Shown here piece after piece: positions 1 to 4,392 of a stretch of 10,431 bases of DNA. The translations under genes were made by a program, and so were the position numbers. The stretch's first letter is position 1. Each line of letters opens with the position of its first letter. The stretch comes from Hungatella sp. UBA5982 (GTDB taxonomy: Bacteria > Bacillota > Clostridia > Lachnospirales > Lachnospiraceae): contig DJBG01000138.1 of NCBI GenBank assembly GCA_002429965.1, positions 14,427 to 24,857 of the forward strand, given 5' to 3'. Below the pieces are notes generated by a model that did not search any database, was not told where the DNA came from, and saw only the letters and a program-made list of their open reading frames with translations.

Positions 1-356
1 ACAAGCATATCTAATTCGATTGCGGCTGTCTCGGTGGTTTTACCGTTCTTACGGCCTTCGATGATTAAGACCTCATTATATTGCCTGATATCGTTATCAT
101 CGACAAAACCAAATATGGCTTGTAATCTAGCTTTTTGAAATAATTCTAATTTTAAAGGAGTTCCTAGTTTTCCAGTAGGTAATTTGCAGAACTTTTCAAT
201 AAATGTGGTATGTCGACTTGCAATATCATAATCAAAATGGAACTCTCCCGGATTTAAGTACTGTTCAACCAAACGGTCCGATATCCTTTTCATTTTATCG
301 CATGCAGTTATTTTTCCATCAGCAATTTGAGTAAAATACAATTCAAATTCCGTCAA
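1..356 (-). CDS. terL: Terminase large subunit, N-terminal part
   Basis: The frame from TTG 356 runs off the window after 118 residues. It is the N-terminus of a phage terminase large subunit, the ATPase/nuclease motor that packages DNA: KLEDLFQ-like segment (LKLELFQKARLQAIFGF), then the Walker A G-R-K-N-G-K-T (101-107) typical of HK97-like large terminases, preceded by VLIIE. Walker B and the nuclease domain lie outside. The TTG overlaps the small-subunit TGA (TTGA), with a GGTGG about 6 bases upstream, so translation is probably coupled. Residues from the TTG on fit the family, so the later ATG codons are not preferred. Confidence 0.9.
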   Translation of the reverse strand, partial: MTEFELYFTQIADGKITACDKMKRISDRLVEQYLNPGEFHFDYDIASRHTTFIEKFCKLPTGKLGTPLKLELFQKARLQAIFGFVDDNDIRQYNEVLIIEGRKNGKTTETAAIELDML

Positions 357-700
357 CGTTTACCACCGCCCACGAATTCAAGCAGTTCATCACCATCATC
401 TTTCCCCTCTGGCAGAAGATCGGTAAGCTGCTTTATGATTTTTTGGTATGAGGTATTCATTGTATTATACAGGTCTGCCACCGGGCGCTTACGCTCATAC
501 GGTTCCTGCTTTTCGCTCTGAGCAAACTCTTCCACAAATCCATTAAGGTCAAGGTCCTCTTCGAAATCTTCCAGACTTGCCCGCATGAATGCTGCACGTT
601 ATATTAAACCCTCAACCGTTCTCGTTTTATTTTCGTCCAGATTTTTGAAAATCCGCTTGAGTTTGTTTTCCTCTTTCTTAATCCTCTCAGCTTTATCCAT
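353..700 (-). pseudogene. terS: Terminase small subunit interrupted by an in-frame TAA
   Basis: Reading from ATG 700 (AAAGGAG 10 bases upstream) gives MDKAERIKKEENKLKRIF ... TRTVEGLI, then TAA (601-599), then in the same frame RAAFMRASLEDFEEDLDLNGF ... ERKRPVADLYNTMNTSYQKIIKQLTDLLP. Ignoring the TAA, the 115-residue product is like P27-type phage small terminase subunits, where EGLI-[QE]-RAAFM-x-x-L-E-D is continuous. A single base change from CAA or GAA explains it. The second part could start at ATG 586, but no Shine-Dalgarno precedes it and the N-terminal DNA-binding region would be lost. TAA is the normal stop of several neighbours, so recoding is unlikely. The prophage may be packaging-defective. 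Confidence 0.75.
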
Positions 701-883
701 CTTTCATCATCTCCTTTCATTGGGGAGGGGGTACTGTAAAATCTCATGCGTAAAATTTGAGGTTGGGGACTCGGTGAAATCAAAACAGACCCCGCTTTGC
801 TTTAAGGGGGGCCTACCATAGAAATGCGCAGCCTTCATCTGATATTCAAAGGTCGAAGGCTCATTTTAAATCGGCAATATTGC
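701..883. other. Noncoding gap before the terminase genes, candidate cos region
   Basis: These 183 bases lie between the zinc-ribbon gene and the small-terminase start and hold no convincing gene. They contain an unusual set of G/C tracts for this genome (on the plus strand GGGGAGGGGG at 722-731, GGGG near 767, GGGGGG near 807), an imperfect stem around GGGGACT...AGACCCC (766-795), and a 7-bp inverted repeat AGCCTTC/GAAGGCT (830-836 and 855-861). In HNH-carrying cos phages the packaging site normally lies here. No nick position can be read. Confidence 0.35.
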
Positions 884-1090
884 CTAATTGCTTTTAGTGT
901 GACTTACAAACTCGCAATCTCCATCATCTCTAATGGTAAACAGACGATCACATGTTTTGCAATCAACAACATACTTGCCTACCTCTTGCATATTTTCCTC
1001 ATAATCAAAAGTATTAAACAAAGTGATATTTCCACAATGCGGACATGTGCAACTACTCTCCGGGCCAAGTTTTTTAACTACCTCATACAT
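884..1090 (-). CDS. Small zinc-ribbon-like protein (68 residues)
   Basis: A 68-residue acidic protein with two Cys pairs, C16-P-H-C19 and C44-K-T-C47 (plus C14), spaced like a zinc ribbon. The start is ATG 1090 with AAAGGAGGAG upstream. It begins three bases after the HNH stop, and is probably transcribed with the HNH gene. Its place between HNH and terminase suggests an accessory role in packaging or DNA binding. I do not recognise a named family. Confidence 0.75.
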   Translation of the reverse strand: MYEVVKKLGPESSCTCPHCGNITLFNTFDYEENMQEVGKYVVDCKTCDRLFTIRDDGDCEFVSHTKSN

Positions 1091-1093
1091 TGT

Positions 1094-1423
1094 TCACTCC
1101 TCCTTTCGTGGTATCGGTATTGGATTCCCTTCATCATCGAACGTACACCGATCCTGTACCTTGCTCCGTTGTATGAAGTGTCCTTCCTCTCTGTCATGGC
1201 ATGGCTTGCATACATACTCCAGCTTATTATGATTAAGTGATACCTCTGGATCATTTATGTTGTCTGGTGTGAGCATTACAGTATGGTGTACCATGTATCC
1301 TAATCTCTCATGGCATTTCTCGCACAGTCCGCCATCAATAGCAATACGCTTTGATATATACGCCTTACGGCACCTGCGCCATGGCATACCATCATAGAAT
1401 GCTCTGGCGAATTCTTTAGCCAT
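1094..1423 (-). CDS. HNH endonuclease of the packaging module
   Basis: A 109-residue HNH nuclease: C34-x2-C37, the catalytic-type doublet H46-H47 in YMVHHTV, N64 or N66 in SLNHNKLEYVC, and C72-x2-C75-H76. It begins with MAKEFARAFYDGMPWRRCRKAY, an opening common in phage HNH proteins next to terminases. In HK97-like phages such an HNH protein (e.g. HK97 gp74) works with the terminase in cutting at cos. The start is ATG 1423, coupled to the preceding stop without its own Shine-Dalgarno. It is followed by a small Zn protein, a noncoding gap and the terminase genes, the classic order for cos phages. Confidence 0.92.
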   Translation of the reverse strand: MAKEFARAFYDGMPWRRCRKAYISKRIAIDGGLCEKCHERLGYMVHHTVMLTPDNINDPEVSLNHNKLEYVCKPCHDREEGHFIQRSKVQDRCTFDDEGNPIPIPRKEE

Positions 1424-1608
1424 TATGTTCTAGGTCCAGGGCATTTTGCCCTTTCAGTTCTAATAGCTTCTGTCTCTGCCTCGTGCGCAGCTTTCTCCGC
1501 AATAAATTTCTCCTTATCTGCTTTGCTTTTTTGTATTCCGTTTTTACTTAGTTCAATTAACGTTAGGCATATAATAGCTACTATGCAGATTGTTGTTGTA
1601 TCTAACAT
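1423..1608 (-). CDS. Small single-span membrane protein (61 residues)
   Basis: A 61-residue protein: an N-terminal hydrophobic segment (about 5-20, TTICIVAIICLTLIEL), then a charged helix rich in Lys, Glu and Ala (EKFIAEKAAHEAETEAIRTERAK) with coiled-coil tendency. The start is ATG 1608 with AAAGGAGG upstream. Its TAA overlaps the ATG of the HNH gene (TAATG), so they are coupled. The shape (membrane anchor plus helical tail) would fit a small inner-membrane phage accessory protein; a holin is less likely with a single span and this position. No family recognised. Confidence 0.72.
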   Translation of the reverse strand: MLDTTTICIVAIICLTLIELSKNGIQKSKADKEKFIAEKAAHEAETEAIRTERAKCPGPRT

Positions 1609-1635
1609 GCTTATCCTCCTTTATTTTTTGCATAT

Positions 1636-1667
1636 AAAAAGCACCAAGGCAATCCTACCTCAGTGCT
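1636..1667 (-). terminator. Intrinsic terminator after the membrane-protein gene
   Basis: On the minus strand AGCACTGAGG (1667-1658) pairs over 10 bp (two G-U) with CCTTGGTGCT (1649-1640) around an 8-base loop, followed by TTTT (1639-1636). It starts 7 bases after the TAA of the membrane-protein gene and should stop transcription before the packaging genes. Confidence 0.8.
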
Positions 1668-1673
1668 TAATGG

Positions 1674-2087
1674 TTAATGTAATATTGTACTTTCCAATGT
1701 GTTCCCCTTACCGGGTTCTGCTATATTTATTCTGTCCTCATCATAATAATAAACATCTACTCTCTGTGTATCTTTAATCGCTTTATATTTCTGGCATATT
1801 ACTGTTAAGGCTTCATTTACAGTTTTGCAATATACCATTTTATCTTTCTCTGTACCAGCATACCAAGAATCACTTTCAAGCATTATCTTGTATATACCGT
1901 CACCATTAGGCTTTATGTCCTTTATGTTGTCAAGCTTGCTTACGTATTGCATGATCTCTTTATTCATCGAATCATAGTCAACCTTGGGGCTTGACATCCT
2001 GATAAGAGTTATAATGCTTACCACGATTATTATTACTGATACAAGAATTGAAAGTAGGTAAAGCTTTTTCTTCTTTTCATCACTCAT
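1674..2087 (-). CDS. Single-span membrane protein in a terminator-bounded unit
   Basis: A 137-residue protein with a lysine-rich N-terminus (MSDEKKKKLY), one strong membrane segment (about 9-29) and a roughly 105-residue hydrophilic C-terminal part, probably outside the membrane because the positive charge is N-terminal. It has two Cys (CKTVNEAL, ICQK) and a Tyr/Asp-rich stretch (VDVYYYDEDRIN). I recognise no family. The start is ATG 2087, with AGGAGGG 7 bases upstream; the frame from 2141 begins inside a terminator. Intrinsic terminators lie on both sides, so it appears to be a separate unit. Only a weak -10 (TATACT, 2115-2110) is visible. Superinfection exclusion or lysogenic conversion is a guess from context. 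Confidence 0.75.
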   Translation of the reverse strand: MSDEKKKKLYLLSILVSVIIIVVSIITLIRMSSPKVDYDSMNKEIMQYVSKLDNIKDIKPNGDGIYKIMLESDSWYAGTEKDKMVYCKTVNEALTVICQKYKAIKDTQRVDVYYYDEDRINIAEPGKGNTLESTILH

Positions 2088-2128
2088 ATAAAATCCCTCC
2101 TTTTGTACCAGTATATACCATTTCTGTG

Positions 2129-2170
2129 CAAAAGAAAACACCCATCACAGCATAACCATGACAGGTGTTT
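2129..2170 (-). terminator. Intrinsic terminator after the tRNA-like gene
   Basis: The minus-strand RNA forms a 12-bp stem, AAACACCTGTCA (2170-2159) with TGATGGGTGTTT (2147-2136), around an 11-base loop, followed by TCTTTT (2134-2129). Two pairs are G-U in the minus-strand RNA but would be A-C mismatches in a plus-strand RNA, so it works only in the minus direction. It separates the tRNA-like unit from the membrane-protein gene. Confidence 0.8.
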
Positions 2171-2173
2171 CCA

Positions 2174-2183
2174 AAAGGAGGTG
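2174..2183 (-). other. Anti-Shine-Dalgarno-like sequence in the RNA after the tRNA-like domain
   Basis: The minus-strand RNA contains CACCUCCUUU between the tRNA-like domain and the terminator, a 10-nt identity to the conserved 3' end of bacterial 16S rRNA. Read on the plus strand it is a perfect ribosome binding site, but the frame behind it there is the antisense of a tRNA (see rejected items). Confidence 0.4.
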
Positions 2184-2201
2184 TATTATGATGAAGCTGA
2201 A

Positions 2202-2275
2202 TCAGCGCTCCCGGATTCGAACCAGGGTTTCCAGTCAGGGGGATTACTGTTGTTCTGCCACTGAACTATGCGCCG
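2202..2275 (-). tRNA. tRNA-like gene with enlarged anticodon loop (possible Gly, CCC)
   Basis: The fold is canonical outside the anticodon arm. The acceptor stem CGGCGCA/AGCGCTG has 6 pairs and one A-A mismatch. U8 and A9 are present, as are D-arm GTTC/GAAC with loop AGTGGCA, and T-arm CCTGG-TTCGAAT-CCGGG. The anticodon arm has a 4-bp stem CAGT/ACTG and a 10-base loop AATCCCCCTG instead of 7, so the anticodon is ambiguous; CCC (glycine) after the T is one reading. CCA is not encoded. A phage tRNA, a degenerate tRNA, or a tRNA-like domain of a longer RNA all remain possible. Confidence 0.65.
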
Positions 2276-2403
2276 ATATGCCGGAATCAGACCGGCACGT
2301 CCTTATTAATTTAAGTCTGTTAAGGGTAAGTCAGACTTGCGGTCTCACCGCTTGCAACACAAGAATCATAAGGGGTTGTATGATTTCACTGGTTCCAGTT
2401 TAC

Positions 2404-2447
2404 ATTATATAATATCCGAATCGAAAAATCCGAACAAACCGAACAAA
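2404..2447 (-). promoter_or_regulatory. Candidate activator-dependent late promoter with tandem repeats
   Basis: On the minus strand TTTGTTCGG occurs twice in tandem (2447-2439 and 2438-2430), with a third related TTCGG at 2420-2416. They lie just upstream of a perfect TATAAT (2409-2404). No good -35 box stands 16-18 bases before it, as expected for a promoter that needs an activator, and the regulator gene at 2657-3100 is adjacent. The repeats and -10 are seen; regulator binding is inferred. Confidence 0.5.
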
Positions 2448-2458
2448 GTTTCTTTATT

Positions 2459-2617
2459 TTACATGTACTGGATAGCATAATAAATTACATATATCCAGCC
2501 AAGGATACCATGCACTATAGCCCACCAGATTGAATGCCACGTTGTCCATGAGATTGTAATGGCTAGGGCACAGCCGAATCCTATCCCTGCATTTGCTGAA
2601 CTCGAATGTCTGCTCAT
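2459..2617 (-). CDS. Small hydrophobic membrane protein (52 residues)
   Basis: A 52-residue protein starting MSRHSSSANAGIGFG and ending VIYYAIQYM. Two hydrophobic segments (about 12-25 and 29-49) are rich in Trp and Ile, giving one or two membrane spans; four Trp residues sit near the segment ends, as in membrane proteins. The start is ATG 2617 with GAAAGAGGG close upstream. It resembles the short Gly/Trp-rich membrane peptides annotated in many Gram-positive phages near late regulators, of unknown function. A longer open frame on the same strand (2454-2660) covers this region, but reads as low-complexity shadow and has no such character. Confidence 0.7.
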   Translation of the reverse strand: MSRHSSSANAGIGFGCALAITISWTTWHSIWWAIVHGILGWIYVIYYAIQYM

Positions 2618-2656
2618 ATTCCCTCTTTCTCCGGCACTTGGTTGCCGGCTGCTTAA

Positions 2657-3100
2657 TCATATCATTTCATCATATTCTATGAATCGTTTATACTCCATTC
2701 TCACGCTATCGCCAGTAGCATTTCTCCCGATCCTCGTTGCCACATCTTCCCAAGATTCACCCTCAAACAATCTATATTTGATAATCCTTTGCATTCTTGC
2801 CGGGATCCGGTTCATGTACCTTTCAACCATTCTTCTGGTTTCTCCTGTTGTCCTGGCCCTCTCTGCAAGTATATCCTCGTCTTGTCTAAGCCTTGAATCA
2901 TCTTCTGACGAATACACAATCCCGGCGACATGAAAGCTCTTAGCTGCATAGGGAAACTCCTGCATGGACCCCTTAACTGAATCCTGTAATACTGTTCCTT
3001 TACGACGCTGCAGCCTTGCGATCTCCTTCACTGTTTCGTCATATAGCTCCTTGGCATCTATGTAATCATTTAGTGCTGCAATGATCTCAGCCTTTTCCAT
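2657..3100 (-). CDS. Late transcription regulator, ArpU/RinA/sigma-region-4 type
   Basis: A 147-residue protein with an N-terminal helical/coiled-coil part (1-45, ending in a basic QRRK) and a C-terminal helix-turn-helix resembling sigma-70 region 4 (about 104-142: IIKYRLFEGESWEDVATRIG and DSVRMEYKRFI). Gram-positive phages carry regulators of this kind (ArpU, RinA, DUF1492 groups) just before the packaging genes, where they switch on late transcription. The start is ATG 3100, with GGGGAGG 7 bases upstream. Tandem repeats next to a -10 box about 210 bases downstream (2416-2447) are a candidate target. The exact family within this group is not certain. Confidence 0.82.
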   Translation of the reverse strand: MEKAEIIAALNDYIDAKELYDETVKEIARLQRRKGTVLQDSVKGSMQEFPYAAKSFHVAGIVYSSEDDSRLRQDEDILAERARTTGETRRMVERYMNRIPARMQRIIKYRLFEGESWEDVATRIGRNATGDSVRMEYKRFIEYDEMI

Positions 3101-3353
3101 GCGCTTTCCTCCCCAACATCAAAGGTAATGCCCTAACTGTAAAATTCCAGTCATTTTTCAGCCTTTCCACTTCTTTCTTGTATTCCAATTCCTCCGGTAT
3201 GAAGGTATACCTCTTTTTATATTTTGATTTCTGTGTCGCATATCCCGATACCTTGTACTTTGGTATCCCTAATACCATTTCCGCAACCTCTGGTGTATAA
3301 CTCCCTATCCTCTCGCCCTCATCGTAGACGGCATAAATCTTTCTTTTCGGCAT
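3087..3353 (-). CDS. Unknown small basic protein (88 residues)
   Basis: An 88-residue basic protein (MPKRKIYAVYDEGERIG ... VAEMVLGIPKYKVSGYA ...). The central EVAEMVLGIPKYKVSGYA resembles a short helix-turn-helix-like segment, but this is weak. The start is ATG 3353, with AGGAGGG 6 bases upstream inside the preceding gene. It overlaps the next gene by 14 bases, so it is probably co-translated with the late regulator. Function unknown; a small DNA-binding or accessory regulator is one possibility. Confidence 0.75.
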   Translation of the reverse strand: MPKRKIYAVYDEGERIGSYTPEVAEMVLGIPKYKVSGYATQKSKYKKRYTFIPEELEYKKEVERLKNDWNFTVRALPLMLGRKAHGKG

Positions 3354-3355
3354 TA

Positions 3356-3601
3356 TTATCCCTCCTGTCCTATAATAGCCTCAATTTCTTTTTCGATATT
3401 ATCCATAGCCCTCCACATATGCTGTGCTTCCTTCTTCTGATCCAGCTTATGTGTATGTACCATAGTGTCACTGTAGCTTTGTTTATAGATTGCCACTGTA
3501 TCCCTTATCTGCCGGATCTGACTATCTTTTGATTCCAACTCATCAGCCTGTAATCGGCATATCTGATTTATGTGGTCAAGCTTCATTTCTGCCACTGTCA
3601 T
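3356..3601 (-). CDS. Unknown coiled-coil phage protein (81 residues)
   Basis: An 81-residue, Lys/Glu/Asp/Gln-rich protein starting at ATG 3601 with AAAGGAG close upstream. Most of it is predicted helix; residues 17-38 (LQADELESKDSQIRQIRD) have heptad-like spacing, consistent with a short coiled coil. I recognise no family. It begins 27 bases beyond the T-run of the preceding terminator, leaving no obvious room for a promoter, so it is either expressed by read-through or from a promoter inside the HEPN-like unit. Its end (GGACAGGAGGGATAA) carries the ribosome binding site of the next gene. Confidence 0.72.
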   Translation of the reverse strand: MTVAEMKLDHINQICRLQADELESKDSQIRQIRDTVAIYKQSYSDTMVHTHKLDQKKEAQHMWRAMDNIEKEIEAIIGQEG

Positions 3602-3627
3602 AGTATCTCCTTTCTCATTTTTCGCAA

Positions 3628-3660
3628 TAAAAAACCAACTACCGAATATTGATAGTTGGT
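3628..3660 (-). terminator. Intrinsic terminator after the HEPN-like gene
   Basis: On the minus strand ACCAACTA (3660-3653) pairs perfectly with TAGTTGGT (3641-3634) around an 11-base loop, followed by a T-run (3633-3629). The stem is AT-rich but complete, and lies 14 bases after the TAA of the HEPN-like gene. It would stop transcription before the next gene at 3601. Confidence 0.75.
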
Positions 3661-3673
3661 ATATATGTAATGC

Positions 3674-4273
3674 TTATTTTTCTGCAATAGCCTCTAACTG
3701 CTTTACGAATTTATCCGTCAACTCAACAATTCTGTTTACATTTGCAAAGGTTAGTTTTTCCTGACTATATTTATCTTTTTGTTTTGAATATCTCAGCATA
3801 GTACCGCTTTTGTCTACAGAAAGAATACAGCTAATAAAGCGACTCATGTCTTCTAATATTTTTACTTCTTGATCTGTTTGCCCATTTGGCATATCCTTTT
3901 TTAATTCATTCCATAGGTCTTCAATTTTATGATCTTTTCTGGGGGATTTTTTTAAATATTTTCTTGTGTGATATTTTATTGCCAACTCAACGCAGTGCCT
4001 GCATAGGTAAATTATAGGAAGTGCAAGCGAATACCTATTAATAATTATTTTGATTCCCACAGGGCGTTTAATCGATGCACACAGTTCTTTCGCAGCTTGT
4101 AAATAAGATGCAATGTATTCTTTCTCTGAATAATCTTCCCTGAATTCCTTTTTAATCATCGGATTCGTTGAGATAAAATCAAAATACTCAAATTCCGGAT
4201 CGCTCAGTTCCATCTTATCCCGGAATATTTCGGTTTCGCTAAATTCATCAAAGATGTGTTTGCTAAATACCAT
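3674..4273 (-). CDS. HEPN-like moron protein
   Basis: A 199-residue, mostly helical soluble protein. Residues 83-121 (LALPIIYLCRHCVELAIK ... DHKIEDLW) resemble the two-helix core of HEPN-type domains, where an R-H-x2-E-L-x2-K helix is followed by an H-x-[IL]-x2-LW helix; R161-Y162 may complete the fold. Many HEPN proteins are RNases in abortive-infection or toxin systems, while others only bind RNA or nucleotides. The classical R-x4-6-H pair is not clear (R92-H93 is adjacent), so catalysis is uncertain. I chose ATG 4273 with AGGAGG 6 bases upstream; the ATG at 4330 lies upstream of the predicted transcription start. It has its own promoter and terminator, as phage morons do. Confidence 0.75.
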   Translation of the reverse strand: MVFSKHIFDEFSETEIFRDKMELSDPEFEYFDFISTNPMIKKEFREDYSEKEYIASYLQAAKELCASIKRPVGIKIIINRYSLALPIIYLCRHCVELAIKYHTRKYLKKSPRKDHKIEDLWNELKKDMPNGQTDQEVKILEDMSRFISCILSVDKSGTMLRYSKQKDKYSQEKLTFANVNRIVELTDKFVKQLEAIAEK

Positions 4274-4315
4274 TCTGGCCCTCCTCGTATTGTAAACAGT
4301 TATTGTATTAAATAG

Positions 4316-4344
4316 ATTATAATACTCCATAGACCAACTATCAA
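4316..4344 (-). promoter_or_regulatory. Sigma-A-type promoter of the HEPN-like gene
   Basis: TTGATA (4344-4339) and TATAAT (4321-4316) are separated by exactly 17 bases: a 5/6 and a 6/6 match to the housekeeping consensus with ideal spacing. Transcription would start near 4309, about 36 bases before the chosen ATG at 4273. The -35 box lies inside the right-hand 17-bp inverted repeat. This is the best promoter in the window and should not need an activator. Confidence 0.75.
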
Positions 4345-4392
4345 TATTCAGTTATCAAAGAACAATGATTCTTTAAATATTCGTTTAGTTGA

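Larger units (their letters stand above)
2129..2400 (-). ncRNA. Candidate noncoding RNA unit containing a tRNA-like domain
   Basis: No protein gene is supported in the roughly 290 bases between the small membrane gene and the terminator at 2136-2170. A -10 box (2409-2404), a run of hairpins and an intrinsic terminator define a possible RNA of about 260 nt. Hairpins on the minus strand: CTGG-AA-CCAG (2398-2389); AATCATA/TATGATT with an 8-base loop (2385-2364); GCGGT-GAG-ACCGC (2351-2339); AAGTCTG/CAGACTT with a 12-base loop (2338-2313); TGCCGG/CCGGCA with a 7-base loop (2297-2279). The tRNA-like gene follows. I match it to no known RNA family. It may instead be a tRNA with a structured leader. 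Confidence 0.45.
3644..4349. repeat. 17-bp perfect inverted repeats around the HEPN-like unit
   Basis: GAATATTGATAGTTGGT at 3644-3660 recurs as its exact reverse complement at 4333-4349, enclosing a 672-bp interior. A 17-base perfect pair is not expected by chance in 10 kb, even with this AT bias. The right copy supplies the promoter -35 box; the left copy supplies one arm of the terminator. The repeats could mark the ends of an inserted cassette or an invertible segment, or arise from a local duplication. I see no recombinase gene in or near the unit. Confidence 0.7.

Noticed and set aside
707..838. 43-residue minus-strand open frame (MKAAHFYGRPPLKQ...) ending in the small-terminase ribosome binding site
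   Set aside because: No Shine-Dalgarno before its ATG, and it covers the G/C-tract candidate cos region, whose conservation would be nucleotide-driven. Possible but not supported.
824..1240. 138-residue plus-strand hydrophobic frame
   Set aside because: Antisense to the zinc-ribbon and HNH genes, both of which have clear motifs and ribosome binding sites.
2110..2115. TATACT as a promoter for the membrane-protein gene
   Set aside because: No -35 match at a proper distance, and the transcription start would fall on the ribosome binding site. Mentioned in the gene entry only.
2279..2351. A second tRNA upstream of the tRNA-like gene (5- to 7-bp stems, one with a 7-base loop)
   Set aside because: The stems do not assemble into a cloverleaf: no matching acceptor stem, and the loop TCTGATT lacks the T-loop consensus.
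2188..2412. Plus-strand open frame with a perfect AAAGGAGGTG ribosome binding site
   Set aside because: Its first third is the exact antisense of the tRNA-like gene and the rest is antisense to hairpins. No other gene is on the plus strand and the peptide has no family character.
2454..2660. 68-residue minus-strand frame starting ATGA at the regulator stop
   Set aside because: Cys/Arg-rich residues without a recognisable pattern; the overlapping 52-residue membrane frame is far more protein-like.
4357..4374. AAAGAA/TTCTTT hairpin after the methyltransferase gene
   Set aside because: Six weak AT pairs and no T-run; not counted as a terminator.
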